From Leucocoprinus leucothites (lineage: Eukaryota > Basidiomycota > Agaricomycetes > Agaricales > Agaricaceae): 64,000 bases of DNA. The first letter of the stretch is position 1. Each line of letters opens with the position of its first letter. The position numbers and the translations under genes are program-made. Shown here piece after piece: positions 1-9,444 of this stretch. Under the pieces are notes generated by a model, which searched no databases, was not told where the DNA came from, and worked only from the letters and a program-made list of their open reading frames with translations. The DNA lies in NCBI GenBank assembly GCA_013368445.1, contig JAACJO010000013.1, forward strand, positions 806,001-870,000, written 5' to 3'.

Positions 1-389
1 TAAAACTTTGTAGAGTTGAAGCATTTACGACTAGAAGAAATAGGATATGCTAGGGAGGGCGAACGAGCTAAGAATATCGGTTCCGGATAAGCAACGGAAT
101 TTGGATAAGGCCTAGAACATGCAAGTAAGAATTGTTCAATGTCGCACATGAAATTCTGAGCAACCTTTGGCTCTGTATCGGCTCCCAAGGCGGTGTATTG
201 AAATGATCTGCAGCACGTCAAACCCCACCTCAGACCCTCGGACTCTCGAAGCCAATCTCTCGATATCAATAATCGCCCACAATGACTTCCCTCAGACCCC
301 TATTCACCCACTTCGCTTCCCAGACGCCTCTATCACTAATGCACAATCTCCACCTAATAGGCTCCTCTTTCAAATTGTTGAATCGGCGC
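1..389. other. Left flank, no supported gene
   Basis: No convincing gene is seen. A short open stretch on the plus strand (bases 4-90, ending in TAA) reads like one leucine-rich repeat (VELKHLRLEEIGYA). It is preceded by an in-frame stop, so at most it is the last exon of a gene lying outside the window. Confidence 0.3.
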
Positions 390-2026
390 TCATCCCGGTT
401 CTCTTGAGTTCAGAATGATTGTTTCGAATCTGCCGTCAGTTAGCTCTGTATGGCGAAATTCCAATGAACCAAGTGAAGGTCCGGTGGCTGCGGTCGTAAC
501 TTCAGTGGTCGAGTGTTCCCGTAAGCGAAGGATAACATGAGATGCCAGACAGCGAGTCATAACAGACGGAAACCTATTCGTTATGTAGTTGATCATTTAG
601 TAGCGAGTGTCGCATATATTACAGCTGATACTCACGCTCCAGATATCTGCTTGAGTGGTCCTGGCAGGAATTTATACAGGAGTAACGACATGGCTGAGAC
701 AACTGGGGCCGCAACATGAGTAGGCTGAATAATTGGAGTAAGGTGATATGCTTCTGAGCTCACGGAAGTTGATGATAAAATAGTAGGTGGCATCGCTATA
801 CACTTTGCGCACGAGTGAGTCGGTGGTTAATGAATACCTCATCTTGAATTTGGCAGCAATGGCAAGCACCATAAACACTTGTTGTGCATGAGCTAGCACT
901 GATATTTGAGTTAGAAATGCAAACTTACACAGGTCTTCGATGATTATAATCACGACACTCCACATTGCTAGCTCCGGTTGTCTCTCGACAATGAGGTAGC
1001 AGTTTGGAAGGATTGCAGGTTTGTCTTGAATTGGCGGCTGTAAAACTATGGTCCGTCGTCATAAATCGGATTTGCTATGATACTACTCAAAACGTACGTG
1101 TGGTTGAGCGCATCAGTTGTGTATCAATCACAATTCCAGCGGTAACGGTGCCCTGACAGGATTAGTATTAATAGTGCATGATCAAGAAAGTTTCTTATAA
1201 CAACATACAAGTGCAACGACCGCTAGAAGGGCTCCGATAATGCGGGAGGCGTTCCATAGCGCATACGTGCGGAGAAAAAATGCAACTGTGACATCCGAGC
1301 TGCCTTAGACTTGAGTTATTCTCGCTTGATTTGCCTCTGCATGACTTACACTGAGCACAACTAAGTCCAATTAAGGTGACCCCTGTGTTCAACAAGAGAT
1401 AAATCAAGCAGATTTTCTTCCCATGGAATCACGTACATGAGGAGCTGATTCCTAGTCCGAGGCATAGGTCGTGCTGTTAGGGTGTTTCATTTGAGTGAAG
1501 GTTTTCATCACAGTATATATTCGAACTTACACCCGGCTGCCCAATCGAGCCTGCCAAAAATGTAACCTGATGAGCATCATGTCTAGGCCCAGGCATGAGG
1601 ACATACCACTCACTATATATTACTGTCCCAAGAGTGTAGAATGTGGTATATCGGCACAAGATATAGAGCAAATGCCCGACCCATCGCTTCCGAGTCCATC
1701 CTTCAGAACGCCAGATGGTATTGACCTTGCGGCATCATTTCAGTGATGAGCGCTGAGATACTATGAATGATCAAGGGAAGGATCTAGAATACCTCTCGCG
1801 GTAGCATTTGAAAATAGTCACATAGGAACGCAACATGTAAAGCAACTATTTGGAATTGGGCTCAAAATGTACGGGTCCTCAAACCCAGTGCAGAAAGGCA
1901 TTACCTTCGGTATACTATGGAGTACACATCAAAATTCAGACTTTGGCGTGTAAACAGCAGAAAATAAGAACTACTTACCTGTAGGCGCTGAAATTGACCG
2001 AGGAGAGACAGCATAGCAGGATCCAT
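390..2026 (-). CDS. DUF6533-like multi-pass membrane protein
   Basis: This is a many-intron gene that I pieced together by splicing. Recognisable blocks in order are: a segment with VAFLCDYFQMLPRE spliced to VNTIWRSEGWTRKRW (about 1850-1650), the arrangement typical of the fungal DUF6533 domain; a membrane segment LIYLLLNTGVTLIGL (about 1400); the signature FLRTYALWNASR (about 1270-1230); a further membrane helix WSVVIIIIEDL near 960; VFMVLAIAAKFKM near 870; and a C-terminal block SVMTRCLASHVILRLRE followed by a polar tail ending at 390. Family knowledge: DUF6533 proteins are integral membrane proteins of Agaricomycetes with unknown function. The first exon (ATG at 2026, sixteen codons to a GTAAGT donor) does not join the next exon in an obvious phase, so the start is uncertain. 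The gene diverges from the P450 gene beginning at 2481. Confidence 0.7.
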
Positions 2027-2480
2027 GGGGAAGACTCGGGAGGAAGAGTTAGTAGTGACATCTTGCTAGTCTACTTTTTAATTATTTTATACACGGGATG
2101 CCGCTCATGCAAGTTTTCCCAGTAACACTCAATCGTGGCTGACTGTTCTCGGGGTGCGGCGAGGGTGTCACTCCACTGTACGGGTTACAAGCTCCAGATC
2201 ATGAATATTAATCATTAATCCTTGACTAAATCGGCTATCAAGCCGGCGAAATTTAAGAATCTGAGCGGAGAGATGCACCTGGTGATAGAAGCGACACTAC
2301 CTCATGATAGAAAGACGATGTGAGTGGGGAATAGGTGGGGATAGGTGTAGTGGCTGGGAGGGCGCCCATTGCGTTTCTCGCGACACGCTTCCAAATCAGG
2401 ACTAAACCGACTCGGCAAATGGCGCTCAGCCGGCAGACACAGGCGTTCATCACTTCGAGCGCTCATCCACAACAATCACA
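2027..2480. promoter_or_regulatory. Divergent intergenic promoter region
   Basis: This 450 bp lies between the divergent DUF6533-like gene and the first P450 and presumably holds both promoters. The part from about 2344 onward, including a GTAGTGGCTGGGAGGGCGCC block, recurs at 9303 in front of the second P450 and marks the left edge of the duplicated unit. No clear TATA box was picked out. Confidence 0.4.
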
Positions 2481-4960
2481 ATGCGTCAAGGCCTCACAGC
2501 CAATGGTAAGGCAAGTTGTTCTCATGACGTTGATCTAGTTATTCTCATCACTTGTATCTGGATCTACGCGTTTGGCAGGTTCACACGACAGTCGCTTCAA
2601 CTGTATCCAGCATCTTTGGCCACAATGTGGTTGTTATTGGTGCCTTTGGCTGTTGTCTACGCCTGGCGGAAGATCGCTGCAATTCGACAAGCTGCGCGGA
2701 GTGTAGGGTATGCCCATCCCATTGTTTGACAACGACTCATTTTCTGACCAAAATGTGTGTATTATAGCGACATTCCAGGCTATAGAACGCTTATATCCCG
2801 GGGTAGCTTGTTGAGCTCCTTAATTCCAAAAACCCCTGGTCTGTCATTAGGTACAACGTGGACGTTTGATGACAAGTACTCTGGTGCGTCTACCCTGAAC
2901 TCCGCCGCGTCTACTCTCAATTGGAACGATTTCTCCAGTATACGCGGACAATGGTTACGATATTTTGACGCTTGTGAGCGCTTTTCCTTGCAAACCCGAA
3001 ATCGTACTCGCAGACGCTGCTGCTATCAAGGTATGACCTTGTAATTTTCACTACCCTTGCAATGACCAACGTTTACAGGAAGTCATAACGTACCGCTCCA
3101 GGTTTCCAAAACCAGTTGACTTGTATGCTGTGCTCTCATTTTTTGGCTACAATATTGTGGCTTCTGAAGGAGAGGAATGGAAGCGCTACCGCAAAATTAC
3201 CGCCCCAACCTTTACAGAAGTGGGTTTCTATCGTAGCAGAAGGAGCACCTGTTGACGCGCATATTTTAGCGGAACAATAAACTCGTCTGGAACGAGACTG
3301 TCGCAATCATGAACGACCTTTTTGATAATGTCTGGGAGAACCAACAAGTAGTCACAATCGATCACATCCTTGATATCACCCTTCCAGTACGCTCAATACT
3401 TTCTTTTCGCTGTCTTGGACTGATATACGAGAACAGGCCACGCTCTTCATAATAAGTGCCGCCGGTTTCGGGCAGAAGTTGACCTGGAAAGGAGGATCCA
3501 TTGTTCCCCCGCATCACAAGATGACGTTCAAGGACGCCTTGTACACCACCGCAACGTACATAATTCCAAAGCTTCTGCTGCCTAACTGGGCCATGAAGCT
3601 TACGGAGAAAACAAGGCGCATTAAGCTGGGTTTCGCAGAACTCCGGGTAAGCTATGGATCTGGATAGGAAGGTGAACGGCTTGCTCAAAAGTCACGTAGA
3701 CATTCATGGCGGAAATGATCGAGGACAGGATGAAATCCGACAAAGTTGGGCGGGATGATCTCTTGAGTAGCTTGCTAGACGCAAGTAATGAAGGCGAAGG
3801 GTTGTCTACCGACGAGCTAATTGGTGAGCTCTCTCATCAAATATACAAGATAGGTAGCTGATAGAAGAGAAACAAGGAAACATATTCATATTTCTCATTG
3901 CAGGTCACGAGGTAGCATCTATCATCCTTGTGTTCCCGTTGTGTGCTTATTTCATTACTTGGACTTAGACAACGGCACATACACTTTGCTTTACACTCGC
4001 GCTTCTCGCGCTTTACCCAGCAGAACAAGAAAAACTCTACCAACATATCAAATCCGTTCTTCCTGACGCTTACGCACCAGTAAGTCTTCAAACCTCCCTC
4101 TTAACTTCTCTAAATCTTACGTGAACGTACACAGACATACGAGCAATTCCCGCTTCTCACCCGAGTCATGGCGTAAGTCTACTCTTTCGTAGTCCAAGCC
4201 CATTCTCCTGCTAACCTTCGGATGTAGTGTCTTCAATGAAACATTGCGTATGTTCCCTGCCGTATGTATATTTGACCCGATGGCGAGTTCATTTAAGCCC
4301 TCAAGCTCACCACGTAATTCTTTTCCAGGTCGTCATCATTCCAAAACGTAGTGCCGAGGATACAACGCTCAGCACAACGAGTACTCGGGGTGAAAGAGTT
4401 GTGGTGCCAATACCCAAAGGAACTGATGTACATATTAACGTACCTGGTCTCCACTATAACCGTGAGTTTTTCATGTCCTGTCAGTGGTTGAGCGACTTGA
4501 TTTGACACGTATGGCGATCCTGATAGCGAAATACTGGGAAAACCCATACGAGTTCAAACCCGATAGATTCCTGAATGATGATTGGAACAGGGATGCATTT
4601 ATACCATTCAGTGCTGGTCCGAGGGCTTGTCTTGGTCGAAGGTGCGTCTCTATTCATCTTTCATATCCTCTCTCTAAGTGTAAGAGTACCCCGTCTAACT
4701 TGTTTCGCATATGTAGATTTGCAGAGACTGAAGCGGTTGCTTTTCTTACGATGCTCGTGTCGCGCTACAAGATCACTGTTAAGGAGGAGCCTCGTTTTGC
4801 AAACGAGACTTTCGAGCAGAGAAAAGAAAGGCTGCTGAAGGTCGTTTCAATTTTAACTCTAACGTATGTCACCGATATAAATTATATGATTTCTGAATTA
4901 CTTGTTTACTGAAATCTTTTTAGGCCCGTGAAAATGCCCCTCACATTTACTCGGAGGTAA
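2481..4960 (+). CDS. Cytochrome P450 monooxygenase, copy 1
   Basis: This is a microsomal fungal P450: heme-thiolate monooxygenase, NADPH-P450 reductase dependent, substrate unknown. The spliced reading has an N-terminal hydrophobic anchor (WLLLVPLAVVYAW), the I-helix oxygen-binding motif AGHETT (split by an intron near 3911), the K-helix ExxR motif as ETLR near 4246, a PERF-like segment FKPDRF, and the heme loop FIPFSAGPRACLGRR near 4595-4645 with the axial cysteine. I count 14 small introns, all with GT...AG ends and consistent phase. The stop codon TAA is at 4958-4960. The start is uncertain: ATG 2481 gives an extra 48 residues, and the in-frame ATG at 2625 begins directly at the membrane anchor. 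The second copy retains only the latter. The gene is the first unit of a tandem duplication; its 3' flank to about 5075 also matches the flank of copy 2. I cannot assign a CYP family number. Confidence 0.9.
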
Positions 4961-5094
4961 CACTTGATTGTTACACTTGCCCGTAGTTTGCAATGGCTCT
5001 TCGAATATTCTGTCTTTAGTACAGGCTGCTTGAAGGTCATATTTCTACCTGTCTTGACCATCCAGCCGTCTCTCCTCATTTATATCCCTTTGTC

Positions 5095-5400
5095 CTCTAT
5101 TACTAGTGGGGATGTAGCTGACAGACTACACGTGGAGTCTAAGCAATTGCCATGGGTGCAGAAGCACCCTGAATTTTCCGGGTCCTCTATATAAAGTTCA
5201 TGAATGACATATGGTGAAATGTGACGTTGGTAGGTGTGGATCCCTCCGAGTTGAGTGTATAGAACCAAGTGGAAAAAGGCACAGGTGAACCGGAATTCCT
5301 CTTTGAAGAGCTTGAGGATGTTTGCGATCTCGAGTAAACTCGATTCAGGGGAAGGACCTTTTGCACCATCGAAAGCATCCTTAGAGGGACTCAATAGTAC
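5095..5400 (-). pseudogene. Decayed NACHT gene fragment
   Basis: On the minus strand this stretch closely matches 7225-7510, part of the intact NACHT gene downstream of its ATPase core. Blocks such as EDPENSGCFC correspond to EDPESSGCFC of the intact copy. The fragment has lost the P-loop and most of the gene. Relative to the intact copy it lacks about 25 bp between two CTC triplets (near 5333), which shifts the frame. It sits directly behind the first P450 and ahead of a LYS2 3'-end relic. It is judged a non-functional duplication remnant. Confidence 0.8.
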
Positions 5401-5469
5401 AAAATATGATATCGGAATTCTTAAGGGACAAGACACTTCTTTTTCCAAGCATTTCTTGTACTATTCCAA

Positions 5470-5635
5470 TTCATACCCCACTCCTCTCGACCAAGTAGAA
5501 CACAACCCTAAAGCTCACCACCTACAATCATATTTACACTCTTGGCCTTCTCTTCACCTTCATACCTCTCCAACAACATCTTTAGAATCGTATCATCCAA
5601 CTCTGGCGCCTCAGTACTCATCGGTAAATAATACA
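5470..5635 (-). pseudogene. Relic A of the LYS2 3' end
   Basis: On the minus strand the segment 5566-5635 reads STEAPELDD...LLER, matching STKAPELDD...LLER of the intact LYS2 gene at about 13240-13310. The lower part (about 5490-5530) still matches the bases around 13165-13200, while roughly 90 bp of the LYS2 tail are missing. The reading frame is broken after LLER. This is an older and more decayed copy than the one at 9132-9304. Confidence 0.65.
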
Positions 5636-5694
5636 GGTTTACGAGTGCTTATGACCAGATCAACAAGCAATCCAGGTTCAGCTGTGTCCCCTCA

Positions 5695-8607
5695 TCAGTT
5701 ACGTAGACTTGTAGTCGCCCGCCTGATGAGTTTAATGCCAAACTTGGCGACCAAAATAGCCCACTTGACAGGTGCAATAGCGCACTTAGTAATTGTCCTA
5801 CCGACCGCGATGAGCCACCCGCCGATTACAATGGTCAACCCAGTGAAAAAGACGTAGGTCATCAGTCCATCGAAAGGGGAGCTCTTGCCCTGCTGCTCGT
5901 GTTCGTCCTCAATGTCCTGCATCTCGTCAATAGTGCCCTCAACCAGTTGGGCTTCTTGACTAGTAGGTACCACACCCCGTAGGTCATCTCTTAGACGTGC
6001 TAGACGGCGTATATCGATTGGGATGAGAGAGGGGTCGGAAACGCCCTTTACGGCGCTATGTAGTAGATGGGCAACAAAGCAGGAGAGAAGAAAGTTTAAG
6101 AAAAGGAAGCGGCATGAGATGAAGGATTTATAGATGCCGGCGATGAGAAGGAAGTGGACGAAACTGTAGATGTTAAAGACTTCGGATGCTGATAAGTTGG
6201 GTGTGGCGACAAAGCGGAAGACTTGGTGTCTTTTAAATATGTCGGCAACGAGGGGGCCGGGTCTAATGCCGTCCTCGATGACAGGGCAGAGAGCTCTAAG
6301 GTGCTTGAAAACATCACGGAGGGGAGAGATAGTATAATGGACAGGACTCAAGGTAGGGGAAACCAGTGACTTGATGAGTATAATGGGGCGGCAAGTGACG
6401 TAGAACTGTCCCCTCTTCGACCCATACAAATTCATACAGAAAAGTATGATTCGGCGCCACCGAGGACTGAGACAGTCAATGATAAATGCTGTTTGACATG
6501 TGATGACCTCAACGACTGTGAAATAAAAGTCGTACCAGCCATAGAAATAAGAACCAAGTAGCCAAGAAATATAATGAACCGGGTGGGGAGTGCACCGGCA
6601 GAGCGTGGAAAAATTAGGAGAATAATATCCGCACTCAGCCACCGCCAGGACGGGCTGATCAGTACTGGATTGATCAGCCGAGAGCCAGACCACAAGTTTA
6701 TATCGCCCGCCTAATCTCTTTGGTAGGCGACCAACGTATGTGTATAATGGCCTAGGAAAGTAGTCGAGTGGGTTCCATACTGTTTGCAGTATCTTATTGC
6801 GAAACTCAGGGGGAAGCTGGAAAGAGAGTAAGCTCTGGTTGGAGAAATGGAGTACATCCACGTACATTTTCTCGGAACTTGTTGAGACGTAAAGATGCTT
6901 TCCGGAATCTGGAGTCCAATTGGTTCAAGATGATGGGGATCATCGGGAACTGGACATTGAGTAGCGAGACAGCGACTGAAGGTGAGATCGCGCAATTATC
7001 GCTATCACAGAGCTTCAGAAGGGCGTCAATCAAGCTATGGTATACGAGTGCAAGGTCATCCACTCTAGTTTGTGACGTTTGCGGGAATGTCACATTTATC
7101 GCGCTGAAAAGGTTCCGCCCTATCAACAAAGTCGAATTAATAAAGTTCCAAAGCGACCTATCAGTTCATTACATACCCGAGCAACGATGCACTACATTTA
7201 TCCGGCCAATGACTTCCTGTTGGAGTTCCTCTAAGCAATCCCCATAAATGCAGAAGCACCCAGAACTTTCCGGGTCCTCCATAAAGTCCATGAACGATGT
7301 ATGGTAAAATATGATGTCGGTCGGCGATTCCTCTGAGTCGAGGTATAGAACTGAGTGGAGAAAGGCACAGGCGGACCGGAACTTCTCTCTGGAGAGCTTG
7401 AGAACGTTCGTGATCTCAAGGACCTTGTTGATCGACGGTCTCGAGTAAACTCGATTCAGAAGAAGGATCTTTTGCACCATCGAAATCATCCTCGGAGGGA
7501 CTCGCTGCATGACTACTGTATAGAGCATGTTCATTGCTGCCAAGGGATGGTTTTGCACATCTGGACTTCTCTTTGTCAGGGCCAGGGCAACGCGGAGCTG
7601 AGCGATAGGTCCAAGAGTATTTGGGTCACCCACAAAATGAATTAGAGCGGCTGCACAGATCCATAGACCCTCAGTAAACACTGCTAGGTTCTCAATGTCG
7701 GCTTTCGAAAGCCAAGAACTTGGAAGGTTGTGAAACTCTCGAATTCTCTCCAACTCCTCCGTCAGGTAAAGGAGAATGTCAGAATCTCCTTTTGGAGATG
7801 GTTGAAGTGGGATCCGAAATAGGAGGGGGGACACTGTGGAGGCATTCATGCAGCGGACGATGTGAGGATCGGGACGGCTGGTAATGAACCAGAGAAACGG
7901 CGTTGTTTTTTCCTTGATTGAAGTAGTGATGAGACGAATAATTTCTTTCTGCGCCTCTATACCCTCAATCTCATCAAGGCCATCCACGACTATCCATCCT
8001 TCAATACCCGAGTCATTGGACACGATATGACGTAAAGGTTCTTCCACGAGCTTGCGAAACTGAACAGGTAACGAGGCAGTAACGAGAGATGGCTCATCTT
8101 GAATTTCATGGTCAAGGAGATCTCCGAGCGGGGGGAATTGTATTGCAAGTTGGTAGGCGATGGAGGTGATTATACAATTTGGGTCGCTTCGATTGTTTGA
8201 GCGCGACAAGAAGAGTGAAGCACGAAGCTTGTTTTCTGCCGCTAGACGCTCAGAGAGTGTCTGGGCCACCGCACTTTTGCCAACGCCAAACGGCCCATGC
8301 AGCCAGAGCATCGATCGAGCATGGTCCGACGTATGAATCTCCCAGTTGGCGATTGTTCCAAAGAGATCCTTCCGTGTGCTGTTGTGACACTTGGGTGGAG
8401 GCCAGCGAGCGGAGGAGTCCAAAAAGGCATTAGGCATTGACTTATCGAGCAGCTCTCGGAGGCCTGAAATTAATACACTCAGCACATGACAAGACCAAAG
8501 TTGATGGTGCTTTGCGGCTCACCTGCGCCTTTGCTGAAGTCAGGCTTCTTGCCAAAGACCGCCACAGTCAGTTGATTGATCACGAAATCATGAGCGCCTG
8601 AAAACAT
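5695..8607 (-). CDS. NACHT STAND NTPase with membrane-spanning C-terminus
   Basis: This is a STAND-class signalling NTPase of the kind used in fungal self/non-self recognition and programmed cell death. The first exon starts at ATG 8607 (an in-frame ATG lies at 8673). After an intron it gives a long exon with Walker A GPFGVGKSAVAQ, Walker B WIVVDGLDEIEG and the sensor-like FITSRPDPH. This exon appears to end in TAA at 7169, but a 57-nt intron with good signals (7176 down to 7120, GTATGT...GATAG) removes the stop and keeps phase. A second, 49-nt intron (6865 to 6817, GTACGT...TTTCCAG, branch-like CTTAC) joins to a long terminal exon. That exon begins LPPEFRNKILQ and contains several hydrophobic segments (near 6550-6500, 6180-6050 and 5860-5790). 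The total is about 900 residues. No WD40, ankyrin or TPR repeats are visible. The terminal exon could instead be a separate downstream gene, so the fusion is an inference from splice phase. Confidence 0.7.
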
Positions 8608-8937
8608 TTTGTTTGTGGAAGGGGAGATGGTCAGAAGAAAGTACCGGTCGGAGTTTAAGCCGCCCATTGTCATGTACCCACTTCTTGAAATTAGCGCTCA
8701 ATGTTAACCATTTTTTCAACGCTTTATTGTCACGGTGGAGGCGAGAAATCCTTCACGCATTTTTGGGACCGTTTGTACATCTCTATGTAGATCTTAACCT
8801 AGCCCCTAGGAAGACACTCTAGAGTCTACCTACCTTGAAATTGACGGATTGATCTCACGGCTTCGAGCAATTTGATCTGCTCAAGCACGCTCCTCCGAAT
8901 TATCTCGTATTAGTTGGCATGAGACCCGCCATCAGTC
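8608..8937. other. Intergenic, upstream of NACHT gene
   Basis: No gene is recognised. This is the upstream region of the NACHT gene (transcribed to the left). An alternative start codon, ATG at 8673, is in frame with the NACHT first exon. Confidence 0.4.
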
Positions 8938-9304
8938 ATCTCAGCGAAAAGTAGTATTCATCCAGCAATTTTACTGACAAGCTCACTGAAGTGCAGGAGT
9001 ACATGCAACTAGGAACAAATCTCAATTCGAAATCATCATTCTACTTAGATCCGCTGAAATACGATACCGACATAACCGTGGCAAACGATCTTCCAAACCA
9101 AAAAACCATCTCACATACTTTTTTATTCTTTTCAAATCCCACTCCTCCCAGCAGCCTTAATCGCTCCCTTATTCTCGGGCTTCGGTAACTGCCTCTCCGG
9201 CACCTCTAATGTCGACCACGACAAAAATCCAGCACCAACTAACCAAGCAAGATACAATCCCATAAGTTCATCCACACTCCGCACCATCTCCTTCACACCC
9301 TGGT
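8938..9304. repeat. Duplicated LYS2 3' flank and tail (copy)
   Basis: This block matches about 12881-13226, that is, the downstream flank of LYS2 plus the last part of its coding sequence. Shared landmarks include CTCAGCGAA, AGTACATGCA, TACTTAGATCCGC and TTTTCAAATCCCACTCCTCC. It is fused at about 9300-9304 to the P450 upstream sequence. It is the right-hand end of the first duplicated unit. Confidence 0.85.
9132..9304 (-). pseudogene. Relic B of the LYS2 3' end
   Basis: On the minus strand this reads in one open frame for about 56 codons through the conserved C-terminal block [16 protein letters not shown] to a stop (9132-9134) that corresponds exactly to the LYS2 stop at 13053. It has no start, promoter or upstream domains; the match to LYS2 breaks off at the junction with P450 sequence at 9303. 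Several substitutions relative to the full gene show that it is not a recent copy. It is useful as an internal reference for the correct LYS2 reading frame. Confidence 0.85.
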
Positions 9305-9444
9305 GCAGTGGCTGGGAGGGCGCCCATTATATTTCTTGTGACACACTTCCGCAGCTGGCACCTGATTATTCATCACTTGCATCGGGATCTACGCATTTGG
9401 CAGGCCCACAGTCGCTTCAACTGTATCCAGCATCCTTGGCCACA

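Noticed and set aside
5255..5857. A 200-codon plus-strand open frame
   Set aside because: It crosses the antisense of the NACHT relic, LYS2 relic A and the end of the NACHT-TM gene, has no family resemblance, and its codons follow the minus-strand matches.
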